From Pseudomonadota bacterium (GTDB taxonomy: Bacteria > Desulfobacterota > S145-22): a stretch of DNA of 38,454 nt. Position numbers and translations under genes: made by a program. Below, piece by piece: positions 24,605 through 33,397 of the stretch; the stretch's first letter is position 1; every line of letters begins with the position of its first letter. The stretch spans positions 1-38,454 of the forward strand of contig WGDA01000029.1 of the NCBI GenBank assembly GCA_015493505.1, written 5' to 3'. A model generated the notes under the pieces. It was not told where the DNA came from. It made no database searches and worked only from the letters and a program-made list of their open reading frames with translations.

Positions 24605-24711
24605 AATATTTACTTCCCTTTTCGTGGGAGACCTGTTTGGGGCACCTTCCCGAGTTTGTCTACTTGGCGTTATTCATAGCACAATGGGGTGGATTGTTAA
24701 AGCGTTCTGAA

Positions 24712-24748
24712 CCAAGCACCGAAAATACAGGTCATCCCGGTTGCTTGG
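24712..24748 (-). other. Imperfect hairpin in the xseB-mltF intergenic region
   Basis: CCAAGCACCG / CGGTTGCTTGG, about 10 bp stem with one bulged nucleotide. Confidence 0.4.
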
Positions 24749-24791
24749 CACGAGACAGGAAACCCCTTTTAAAGGAATACCGGGTTTCGAG

Positions 24792-25025
24792 CTAAGAATC
24801 TTCTCCCGTTTTATCAAAGGGAACCGTTTTGACCCCTTCCTCATCTTTCAGGACAAGCTCGATCTTTTGCTCGGCCTCATCCAGTTTTTTGTTGCAGTAT
24901 TTGATAAGCTTAACTCCGTCCTCGAACTTCTTGAGGGCTTCTTCAAGCGGGAGGTCCCCTTGCTCCAGTTCGGCGATTAGTTCCTCCAATGATTTGACGG
25001 ATTCTTCAAAACTCTTCATCTTCAT
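24792..25025 (-). CDS. xseB: Exodeoxyribonuclease VII small subunit
   Basis: SFEESVKSLEELIAELEQGDLPLEEALKKFEDGVKLIKYCNKKLDEAEQKIE. Confidence 0.96.
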   Translation of the reverse strand: MKMKSFEESVKSLEELIAELEQGDLPLEEALKKFEDGVKLIKYCNKKLDEAEQKIELVLKDEEGVKTVPFDKTGEDS

Positions 25026-25034
25026 GGTAACTCC

Positions 25035-25949
25035 TCATAAATGGAGATGCATCAGGGTGATGGGATCCACGGGGATGCCGCACAAAAAGACCCCGAGGTG
25101 TAAGTGGGGCCCGGTGGCGCGCCCCGTCATTCCGGACAAGCCAACAACCTGCCCCTTCTTCACGCGTTCTCCCGACACCACCTGAATGTCGGAAAGATGC
25201 CCGTACAGGCTGTATAGTCCCTTTCCATGATTGATAACAACCGTTTTCCCTGTCAGGGTTAAATGCCCACTGAATGCTACTACCCCCGCGTTGATGGCTC
25301 GCACGGATGTTCCCATGGGGGCGCGGAAATCTACCCCGCGATGAATGCTGATGTAGGACCCGTTTATCTTACGGTGTGTCCCGAAGGGAGACGTGACAGG
25401 GTAAGGGACGGGTTTGATGAAGCGGCCATGCCAATATTTTGCTGGTGTTACCTGCGTAAGAATTTGGTTCAGCGCTTCCCGCTCATGTTTGATCTTCGCG
25501 AGAAGGGGAGGGGAAATATCGGCGCGTTTCCCCAGGCGCAGGACGATGGTCCGGTAAAATCTCCTGTAAGCCATCAAGGCAAAACCACTCTTTTGCTCCG
25601 AGCCGTGGATTGAAACCACCAGGGTGAAAAACTGGCGTTTGTACCGTTCCGAGAGAGGAACCGTCAGAAAGGCCTGGTATTTCCCTTTTCTGTTTTTGAA
25701 GAAAGGGAAAGCTACCTCGTGCCAGAGAATTTTTTCCGGCTTGATTTCTTTCGGGCCTGTGAATGTCGCGAGCGCCACGGAACCACGGATAAACCTCTTG
25801 GGGCGCACAACGAGCCAGGGACTGGCATAGGGAGCCGCGAGCAGACGTGTTCCGGAGAATCCTCCCGCTATGGTCCATGCCAGCACGATAGATACGAGGG
25901 GGATGATAATGCCTGGTTTGAATATCTTTAAGGAATTATCTTTTCTCAC
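25035..25949 (-). CDS. M23-family metallopeptidase (LytM/NlpD-like)
   Basis: SPFGTHRKINGSYISIHRGVDFRAPMGTSVRAINAGVV; YGHLSDIQVVSGERVKKGQVVGLSGMTGRATGPHLHLGV. Confidence 0.94.
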   Translation of the reverse strand: MRKDNSLKIFKPGIIIPLVSIVLAWTIAGGFSGTRLLAAPYASPWLVVRPKRFIRGSVALATFTGPKEIKPEKILWHEVAFPFFKNRKGKYQAFLTVPLSERYKRQFFTLVVSIHGSEQKSGFALMAYRRFYRTIVLRLGKRADISPPLLAKIKHEREALNQILTQVTPAKYWHGRFIKPVPYPVTSPFGTHRKINGSYISIHRGVDFRAPMGTSVRAINAGVVAFSGHLTLTGKTVVINHGKGLYSLYGHLSDIQVVSGERVKKGQVVGLSGMTGRATGPHLHLGVFLCGIPVDPITLMHLHL

Positions 25950-26003
25950 ACCTTTTCCCTTCCATGAGACGCTTTAATACACGCACCCCACACCTTTCCC
26001 GGG

Positions 26004-27356
26004 TTAGCGGGAACGATTTTTAACCTCGCAGCCAAGGGCCCCCTTTGACAAAACGACCCGAACCTGATCACCGATATCAACGCGCCGGGCGTCGCGAACG
26101 ACCTGTCCTGTTTTTTCACTGAATGTAATACTGTACCCGCGGCGCAAGACATTTTTCGGGTTGAAGGAATCCAAAAGAGAGGCATAGTTATGAAGGGTGA
26201 CGCGCCTTTCCCGAATAAGCTGTGTGGTGCCTTTAAATAGTTTTTCCGATTCCACAGAGAGTATCCTCCTTTTCTCAGCCAGGACTGTATGGGGAGAAAG
26301 CCGCATCAGTTGATGCCGGTATTCCGTGACGCGTAAGCGTCGCGACGTTATCACGCGGGACAGGCTTTCCGTGAGTCTGGCAAGGGTGTCGTCCAGTTTC
26401 ATGCGGGTGACTGTCAGCAGGTGCCGTGGATCCACCAGCCGGGATTCCAATCCTTTTACCTGGTTACGCTTTCTTTCGAGAATCAGCTGGAAATCTTTTG
26501 TCAGGCGGGTTTGAAGCTCCTGAATGCGCTTGATCCACTGTTCCTTTTCAAGGATGACCAGCTCTGCCGCCGCCGTGGGCGTGGGTGCCCGGACGTCTGA
26601 CACCAGGTCTGACAGGGTGATGTCAATCTCATGCCCCACCGCGGAGATGACGGGAATTTCAGAAGCGGCAATGGCCCGAACCACGCGTTCATGGTTGAAA
26701 GCGTCCAGGTCTTCGGTGGAGCCCCCGCCGCGCCCCACAATGAGTACGTCCGCGAGGCGATGCCGGTTGAAGTAGGCGATGCCTTCCGCGATTTCAGATG
26801 GCGCCTGCTCACCCTGTACCCGGGCGGGATAGATCAAAACGGTTACCTTTTCATTTTTTTTCTGAATCACCTTCAGGATGTCCCGGATGGCGGCACCGGT
26901 TGGAGAAGTCACCACGCCGATAACCCCGGGAAGGATAGGAAGCGGCTTTTTCTTCGACTCGTCAAACAACCCTTCCGCCGCCAGCTTTTTCTTCAGCTTT
27001 TCCAGCGCCAGGCGATAGGCACCCCGCCCCGAGGGTTCCATGTAATCTATGATAACCTGAAGATCTCCCCTGAGTTCATAGACATTCAGGCGCCCGCGGC
27101 AGAGAACTGTCATGCCATCTTCGGGCGTGAAGTCGAAGAGCCTTGCCTGCCTCCTGAAAACCACCCCTTTGATCTGGGCGGAGTTGTCTTTGAGGGTCAG
27201 ATACAGGTGTCCAGAGGCGGGTTGCCGAAGGTTGGTAATTTCGCCTTCCAGAAAAATGGCGCCGAAATGGGCCTCCATCAGCTCCGAAACGGTGCCGATG
27301 AGCTCCGAAACGGAGTAAACTTTTCGCGTAGTTAGGAAAGGAAATTCAGGATTCAT
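26004..27356 (-). CDS. xseA: Exodeoxyribonuclease VII large subunit
   Basis: YSVSELIGTVSELMEAHFGAIFLEGEITNLRQPASGHLYLTLKDNSAQIKGVVF; GVVTSPTGAAIRDI; GRGGGSTEDLDAFNHERVVRAI. Confidence 0.97.
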   Translation of the reverse strand: MNPEFPFLTTRKVYSVSELIGTVSELMEAHFGAIFLEGEITNLRQPASGHLYLTLKDNSAQIKGVVFRRQARLFDFTPEDGMTVLCRGRLNVYELRGDLQVIIDYMEPSGRGAYRLALEKLKKKLAAEGLFDESKKKPLPILPGVIGVVTSPTGAAIRDILKVIQKKNEKVTVLIYPARVQGEQAPSEIAEGIAYFNRHRLADVLIVGRGGGSTEDLDAFNHERVVRAIAASEIPVISAVGHEIDITLSDLVSDVRAPTPTAAAELVILEKEQWIKRIQELQTRLTKDFQLILERKRNQVKGLESRLVDPRHLLTVTRMKLDDTLARLTESLSRVITSRRLRVTEYRHQLMRLSPHTVLAEKRRILSVESEKLFKGTTQLIRERRVTLHNYASLLDSFNPKNVLRRGYSITFSEKTGQVVRDARRVDIGDQVRVVLSKGALGCEVKNRSR

Positions 27357-27834
27357 GGGAAATCGCGCAATATCGTTTGAGCCTTTCTACCGTTTTCCTC
27401 CCGACGTGAGGGAAAGCGAGTAGGTTCTCAATCCGGCAAAAATCCATGGTATCCCTCAGTCGGATCAGGCGCTGTGCCATGACGTGGGAGATACCCGGGA
27501 TTTGCCTCAGATCGTCCGCCGTGACCGCTTCCCAGTCCATTTTTTGGCCAAGTACCAGCGCGATCCGGGGAGGAAGCGGCGCGCGTGCAACCCGGGTGCC
27601 ACCCCGGCGAATGAGGCACATCTGAAAGAGAGGCGTGTGGCGACCCGCTGAAGCCGGGGCCACCCGGACGGTCCTCCTTGGGGGTTGGATACCCTGATCC
27701 TCGGTACAGGACACCGGGATGAAGGACTCAGGCGCGGGCGCGAGACAGCTTCCAGCTAACGGTAAATGGCCGCGCGCGGCCTGAATCGCCAGAAAACCGG
27801 CAAGAATCAGAAATGAAACCCAGGTCCTGCTCAA
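27346..27834 (-). CDS. Secreted helix-hairpin-helix (ComEA-like) protein
   Basis: N-terminal hydrophobic segment; [48 protein letters not shown]. Confidence 0.75.
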   Translation of the reverse strand: MSRTWVSFLILAGFLAIQAARGHLPLAGSCLAPAPESFIPVSCTEDQGIQPPRRTVRVAPASAGRHTPLFQMCLIRRGGTRVARAPLPPRIALVLGQKMDWEAVTADDLRQIPGISHVMAQRLIRLRDTMDFCRIENLLAFPHVGRKTVERLKRYCAISHES

Positions 27835-29414
27835 GATACGCCGACAACCCTTTCTTTTTTAAGCTTATAAACAATGCTGTCGATGAGCGCTTCCCAACTG
27901 GCCTGAATAATGTTTCCCGAGACCCCCACCGTGCCCCAACGGGAATCCCGGTCTCCAGATTCAATCAGCACCCTCGTGACGGCAGCCGTTCCCGCGTCCC
28001 CCGAGAGGACGCGGACTTTGAAATCCCGGAGCTTGAGCTCTTTTAACTCGGGATAGAAACGCTCCAGCGCCTTACGCAGGGCGTTGTCCAAGGCGTTTAC
28101 CGGACCATTCCCGATGGCGGCGGTATGTTCAACGCGGTCATTCACACGGATCATGATCGTAGCTTCGGAGAAGGGCGGGTTCCGGGTGCTTTTCCGCTCA
28201 TCGATAACACGGTATCCCATCAGTTCAAAATATTCCGGACATATCCCCAGGGCCTTATCCATGAGCAGCTCGAACGACGCCTCCGCCCCTTCAAACTGAT
28301 ATCCACGGTTTTCCAGCTCTTTTAGCTGCCGGACGATTTTCTGGACCCTCTCGTCCTTGCTGTCCAGTTCGATCCCGAACTCTTTGGCCTTGTACAGGAT
28401 ATTGCTCGCGCCGGACAGGTCAGAGACGAGCACACGTTGTCTGTTCCCGACCTTTCCGGGAGAGATATGCTCGTAAGTGGAGGAATCCTTGCGGACGGCA
28501 CTAACGTGCACGCCCCCTTTGTGGGCGAAGGCGCTGGCACCCACATAAGGCTGGTGTTTGTTATGAACCACGTTCGCCAGCTCGCTGACGTACCGGGAGA
28601 CATGAACCAGCTTTTTCAGCCGATCCTCACCAACGCAGGGAATTCCCATCTTCAAAACGAGATTGGGAATGATGGAGCAGAGGTTGGCGTTTCCGCACCG
28701 CTCACCGTAGCCGTTGATGGTCCCCTGAACGTGGGTTGCCCCCGCCTGAATTGCCACGAGTGTATTGGCGACGGCCACGTCCGAATCGTTATGGCAATGG
28801 ATGCCGAGAGGCAGGTTCACCTCCTGGCGTACCTCACGCACAATGCGGTCGATTTCGTGGGGCAGGCATCCTCCATTCGTGTCACATAGGACCAGGCAGT
28901 CCGGACGCGCGGCCGCGGCGGCCTGGAGCGTCTTCATGGCGTATTCCCGGTTGTGTTTGTATCCGTCGAAAAAATGTTCCGCGTCGTAGATCAGGGTCTC
29001 AACCCGGGATTTGAGGTACCTGATGGACTCAAAGATGATTTCGAGGTTCTGCTCCAGCGTGATGTTCATGGCGTTTAACGGGTGAATATCCCACGACTTC
29101 CCAAAGATGGTAATCACGGGCGTTTCAGCCGCCAGCAGTGCCTGTATGTTGGCGTCCTTCTCCGGGGGAATATCAGCCCGACAGGTACTTCCGAATGCCG
29201 CAATCCGTGAAATCTTGAATCGATGCGTCTTTACCCTGTCAAAAAAGTCCGCGTCCTTGGGGTTGGAACCGGGCCATCCTCCCTCGATATAATGGATTCC
29301 AAGATCGTCCAGGCGATGGGCAATCTTAATCTTGTCTTCGGTCGTGAAGCTGATATCCTCAGACTGTGTGCCATCTCTCAGCGTGGTGTCATAAAGTTCC
29401 ACGGCTTCCATCAC
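27831..29414 (-). CDS. cimA: (R)-citramalate synthase
   Basis: [66 protein letters not shown]-terminal LeuA dimer/regulatory domain. Confidence 0.94.
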   Translation of the reverse strand: MMEAVELYDTTLRDGTQSEDISFTTEDKIKIAHRLDDLGIHYIEGGWPGSNPKDADFFDRVKTHRFKISRIAAFGSTCRADIPPEKDANIQALLAAETPVITIFGKSWDIHPLNAMNITLEQNLEIIFESIRYLKSRVETLIYDAEHFFDGYKHNREYAMKTLQAAAAARPDCLVLCDTNGGCLPHEIDRIVREVRQEVNLPLGIHCHNDSDVAVANTLVAIQAGATHVQGTINGYGERCGNANLCSIIPNLVLKMGIPCVGEDRLKKLVHVSRYVSELANVVHNKHQPYVGASAFAHKGGVHVSAVRKDSSTYEHISPGKVGNRQRVLVSDLSGASNILYKAKEFGIELDSKDERVQKIVRQLKELENRGYQFEGAEASFELLMDKALGICPEYFELMGYRVIDERKSTRNPPFSEATIMIRVNDRVEHTAAIGNGPVNALDNALRKALERFYPELKELKLRDFKVRVLSGDAGTAAVTRVLIESGDRDSRWGTVGVSGNIIQASWEALIDSIVYKLKKERVVGVS

Positions 29415-30649
29415 AAAAACTCCTCTGACGGCGGTTTATCGAGCTCAAAGGCGTCGTGAAGGGCCCGGACGGCCAGCTCCGTGTATTTCGCGTCAATCAG
29501 ACAGGAAATTTTAATTTCCGAGGTGCTGATCATCATGATGTTGATACCCTCATTGGCCAGCGCCACGAACATCCGGGAAGCCACGTTCGTGTGGGATCGC
29601 ATCCCCACACCGATAATCGATACCTTGGCAATGTCCTTGTTCCCAACCACTTCTCCGGCTCCCAATTCCTTGGCCAGACGTTGACTGAGTTTGAGGGTTT
29701 CCTCGTAATCGGTCAGGGGCACGGTAAAGGCGAGGTTCGCGTGCGCTCCCTCGGAGCTGGGGGTCTGAATAATCATGTCCACCACGATATTGGCGTCAGC
29801 GATTTCCGAAAAAAGTTGCGCAGCGATCCCCGGGCGGTCGGGAAGGCGTTTAATCGTCACCTTCGCCTCGTTTTTGTTATAGGTCACTCCCGAAACAAGG
29901 ACATTTTCCATCTCTTCATCCTCCTGGCAAACAATGGTTCCCGGTTCATCTGAAAAGGACGAGCGCACGTGAAGCTCGACGTTATATTTTTTCGCGAACT
30001 CCACCGATCGTATCTGAAGCACTTTCGCGCCCATGCTGGACATTTCCAGCATCTCGTCATAGGAAATCCGGTCAATCTTGCGTGCCTTGTGATAGACGTT
30101 GGGATCGGTCGTGAAAACTCCCTCCACATCCGTGTATATCTCGCAGACATCCGCTTTTAGAGCCGCCGCCAGAGCCACGGCGGTGGTATCCGACCCGCCA
30201 CGGCCCAGGGTGGTAATGTTATTTCGTTCATCCACGCCCTGGAAACCCGCCACGACAACCACTTTGCCTTCATCCAGATCCCTTTTGATGGCTTCCGAGG
30301 CGATGGACTGAATTCTTGCCTTGCCGAAGGCGTCATCCGTGACGATTCCCGCCTGGCCTCCCAGGTAGGATCTCGCTTCCACCCCTTTCTCTTTAAGGGC
30401 CATGGAAAGAAGGGCAATGGAAACCTGCTCGCCCGTCGCGAGAAGGACATCCATCTCTCTCGGATCCGGGGATGGGGTGATCTCATGCGCCAGCCGGATC
30501 AGTTCGTCCGTCTTGCCAGCCATTGCGGAGACCACGACGACGACCTGATTTCCCTTCTCACGGGTTCGGATGACCCGGTCCGCGACATTCCGGATTCTTT
30601 CAATCGTTCCAACGGAAGTGCCTCCGTATTTCTGCACGATCAGCGCCAT
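29411..30649 (-). CDS. lysC: Aspartate kinase with ACT domains
   Basis: [60 protein letters not shown]. Confidence 0.97.
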   Translation of the reverse strand: MALIVQKYGGTSVGTIERIRNVADRVIRTREKGNQVVVVVSAMAGKTDELIRLAHEITPSPDPREMDVLLATGEQVSIALLSMALKEKGVEARSYLGGQAGIVTDDAFGKARIQSIASEAIKRDLDEGKVVVVAGFQGVDERNNITTLGRGGSDTTAVALAAALKADVCEIYTDVEGVFTTDPNVYHKARKIDRISYDEMLEMSSMGAKVLQIRSVEFAKKYNVELHVRSSFSDEPGTIVCQEDEEMENVLVSGVTYNKNEAKVTIKRLPDRPGIAAQLFSEIADANIVVDMIIQTPSSEGAHANLAFTVPLTDYEETLKLSQRLAKELGAGEVVGNKDIAKVSIIGVGMRSHTNVASRMFVALANEGINIMMISTSEIKISCLIDAKYTELAVRALHDAFELDKPPSEEFL

Positions 30650-31113
30650 GCCATCTCCTTCAATAAGTTTAACGCCCTTTCGAAGGCGGTAAGATTCTCA
30701 CCGGAAAACTCCAGCATCCTCCTGTTGTCCGGGAGAATTTCAATCCGGACGAGGATATCAATGAGGGAAAGGTCATTTGCGAGCCGGTCCGCCCATTCGA
30801 TGACACAAATCCCGTCTCCGTCAAGATAATCCGTAAGGCCCAGTGTTTCGATATCCTCGATCGTGTCAAGCCGGTAGAGGTCCACATGGTAAAGTTTTTT
30901 ATCACCTGTGTATTCATTTATCAATCCAAAACTCGGGCTGGTAACCTCGTCCTCATCAATCCCGATTCCCATAGCCAGCCCCTTGACGAGCTGAGTTTTC
31001 CCGGCACCAAGCTCTCCGATGAGGCCGATACTGTTGCCGGTGCTAAGAGCCTTGGTGAGCGCCTTTCCAATCGTTTTGGTGTCCTCAGGCGTTTGTGAAA
31101 CAAGGCGGGTCAT
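30640..31113 (-). CDS. tsaE: tRNA (adenosine(37)-N6)-threonylcarbamoyltransferase complex ATPase
   Basis: [48 protein letters not shown]. Confidence 0.95.
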   Translation of the reverse strand: MTRLVSQTPEDTKTIGKALTKALSTGNSIGLIGELGAGKTQLVKGLAMGIGIDEDEVTSPSFGLINEYTGDKKLYHVDLYRLDTIEDIETLGLTDYLDGDGICVIEWADRLANDLSLIDILVRIEILPDNRRMLEFSGENLTAFERALNLLKEMAWR

Positions 31114-31128
31114 GAAGGCATCCGGACG

Positions 31129-31644
31129 TCACATTTTATGTGTGTACTTTTCGTAACAGGTGAGGACAAAGGTATCTTTGAAGATGGGAGAGGCGCGAAG
31201 GATACTTGAGGTGGTCTCGTGCACGATTCTCTCCTCCTCTTTTTTGGCCAATTCGTCCGCCTCGAAAAGGGTAACAAATTTGTTGAAGCGGATAATATGA
31301 ATAAGTTCATGAACGGCAATATAGAGCAGGAGACCATTGAAAGAGATATCCGGATCCCGTTTCAGCGCCCTCAGGATGTTATGGTCCTGAAGGCAGACCT
31401 TGTAAAAGGAAAATGTTCGTTGTCCGAAATCAAAGCTCTCATTCTGGCAGGTATATTTGCTCAGTGTCGCGAAAGCTTCGTTGGAGATTTCGTTGGCATC
31501 CAGGTCCCGCAGGGTTCTCACGTCATACTTGAATCGCTTCCAGTCAGACGTGGACAATTTAAAATAATTCCCCGCCAATTCCTCCGCTTCGGAGAAAATC
31601 CTGGCTGTCTTGTGAATATGTTCCGGGGAAAATCTTTGTTCCAT
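31129..31644 (-). CDS. Hypothetical protein with HExxH (HELIH) motif, putative metallopeptidase-like
   Basis: LLLYIAVHELIHIIRFNKF...EEERIVHETTSSIL; 171 aa, 15 nt upstream of tsaE. Confidence 0.65.
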   Translation of the reverse strand: MEQRFSPEHIHKTARIFSEAEELAGNYFKLSTSDWKRFKYDVRTLRDLDANEISNEAFATLSKYTCQNESFDFGQRTFSFYKVCLQDHNILRALKRDPDISFNGLLLYIAVHELIHIIRFNKFVTLFEADELAKKEEERIVHETTSSILRASPIFKDTFVLTCYEKYTHKM

Positions 31645-32020
31645 TACATTTCATTATCTCAAATTTGTCAGGAAGGTCAATACGCGTGATGCCGGGACAG
31701 GCGTGCCTGGGACTTCTGATAAAAGATTGGGGACCTATGTATCGCTGTAAAGAGGCGTCAGCAGTAGTCACTTAAAACATGAACACGGAGAACATGATAG
31801 CCGCGGGGATAAAAATGTTATTCAGGAGTTATTGAGAGGAAAAATAAGTGAAAAAATTATTAGAAACTTTATTATACAAACTACTTGACATTATGCCCGC
31901 TGTCGTAATAGAACCTGCCGAGATGGTGCCCAATTGAATTCTTTCAACGGGTGGAACTTAGGAGGTGAGGCTTCGGGAGTGAATGGAACACATGTATGCA
32001 TTGGGAGTCATGAAACACAT

Positions 32021-32078
32021 CACCCCTTAATTTTCTAATCTTGTCGATTTCACCCCTTCAAGAATCGTTAAAGGGGTG
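32021..32078 (+). promoter_or_regulatory. Direct/inverted CACCCCTT repeats able to pair with the SD-like AAGGGGTG in front of amtB
   Basis: CACCCCTT at 32021-32028 and 32051-32058; complement AAGGGGTG at 32071-32078, 4 nt before ATG 32083. Confidence 0.5.
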
Positions 32079-32082
32079 CGGA

Positions 32083-33321
32083 ATGAAAGGAGGAATGAGA
32101 AAAGTGTTTAACACGGGAAACACCGCTTTTATGCTTGTGGCGACGAGCCTTGTCATGCTGATGACACCGGGTTTGGCCTTTTTTTACGGGGGCCTGGTCA
32201 GCCGGAAAAATGTCCTGACCATCATGATGCAGAGCTTCGTATCAATGGGATGGACCACAATTTTGTGGGTCACCGTCGGCTTTACGATGTGCTTTGGAAA
32301 AGACGTGGGAGGGATTATCGGGAACGGGAAATACCTGTTTCTTCACGGTATTACCACCCACACGGCGTTTGCCTCTAATGCAAGCATCCCCATGCTGGTG
32401 TTTGTGGCGTATCAGATGATGTTCGCGATTATTACTCCCGCCCTGATCACCGGTGCGTTTGCGGACCGGGTCCGCTTCAAGGCTTACATGATTTTCCTGA
32501 CAGTCTGGTTGCTGTTTGTCTATTTCCCGCTGGTTCACATGGTTTGGGGCGGTGGCATTTTTCAGCAATGGGGTGTCCTCGATTTCGCTGGTGGAATCGT
32601 GGTCCACGCGAGCGCGGGATTTGCCGCCCTGGCGTCAGTCTTTTTCGTCGGAAAAAGAAATGTCAAGAATACCAAACCGCACAGCATTCCGCTGGTCGCC
32701 CTGGGAACCGCGCTTTTATGGTTTGGATGGTACGGCTTCAACGCGGGAAGTGAGCTCAGGGTGGATTCAATCACCTCGATTGCCTTTCTCAATACCGATG
32801 TGGCCGCCTCGTTTGCCGCGATAACCTGGCTGATCCTGGCGATCATTTTTGAAAAGAAACCAAAGATTCTCGGCATGCTGACCGGGGCGGTAGCCGGACT
32901 GGCAACTGTGACGCCGGCTGCCGGGTACGTGACTGTGCAGTCATCCATGCTGATCGGAGTCATTGCCTCGCTGATATGCTACATTGCCGTTGCGTATAAG
33001 AATAGCCGGGGCTGGGATGACGCGCTGGACGTGTGGGGGGTTCATGGCGTTGGCGGATTCATCGGAATCCTGCTCCTTGGTTTTTTCGGCAGCTTGGCCG
33101 TCAACTCGAAAGGCGCTAACGGTCTGTTCCTCGGAGGCTCGATGTTCTTCGTGAAGGAATTTGTCGCTGTTGTCATCACAGCCATTTACGCATTCCTGTT
33201 TACTTACGTGGCACTCTGGCTGATTAACAAGATCACCCCCGTCAAAGTGACCAAGGAAGAAGAAATGGAAGGGTTGGATAAATTAGAATTTGAGGAAGAA
33301 GCCTATTTCGAAGAAGGATAA
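32083..33321 (+). CDS. amtB: Ammonium transporter (Amt family)
   Basis: NTGNTAFMLVATSLVMLMTPGLAFFYGGLVSRKN; VHMVWGGGIFQQWGVLDFAGGIVVHASAG; DVWGVHGVGGFIGILLLG. The track ORF opens at TTG 32041; ATG at 32083 or 32095 is likelier. Confidence 0.95.
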   Translation: MKGGMRKVFNTGNTAFMLVATSLVMLMTPGLAFFYGGLVSRKNVLTIMMQSFVSMGWTTILWVTVGFTMCFGKDVGGIIGNGKYLFLHGITTHTAFASNASIPMLVFVAYQMMFAIITPALITGAFADRVRFKAYMIFLTVWLLFVYFPLVHMVWGGGIFQQWGVLDFAGGIVVHASAGFAALASVFFVGKRNVKNTKPHSIPLVALGTALLWFGWYGFNAGSELRVDSITSIAFLNTDVAASFAAITWLILAIIFEKKPKILGMLTGAVAGLATVTPAAGYVTVQSSMLIGVIASLICYIAVAYKNSRGWDDALDVWGVHGVGGFIGILLLGFFGSLAVNSKGANGLFLGGSMFFVKEFVAVVITAIYAFLFTYVALWLINKITPVKVTKEEEMEGLDKLEFEEEAYFEEG

Positions 33322-33352
33322 AGCCAGGTTCTTTCCATAAAAAGGAAGCGAC

Positions 33353-33397
33353 CAAAAAAAAGCGGGTAAGTTCATACAAGACATACCCGCTTTTTTT
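33353..33397. terminator. Bidirectional intrinsic terminator between convergent amtB and the histidine kinase
   Basis: A-run, GCGGGTA (33362-33368), loop, TACCCGC (33384-33390), T-run. Confidence 0.85.

Noticed and set aside
26631-27335. 234 aa plus-strand ORF antisense to xseA, and similar ORFs antisense to kdsD (17415-18245) and rpoN (14297-14965)
   Set aside because: Same explanation: shadow ORFs of conserved minus-strand genes
31680-32080. Sigma-54 promoter for amtB (for example TGGAACACATGTATGCA or TGGTGCCCAATTGA)
   Set aside because: Spacing between the GG and GC elements is off by one or the GC is absent; no convincing -24/-12 site despite rpoN in the window
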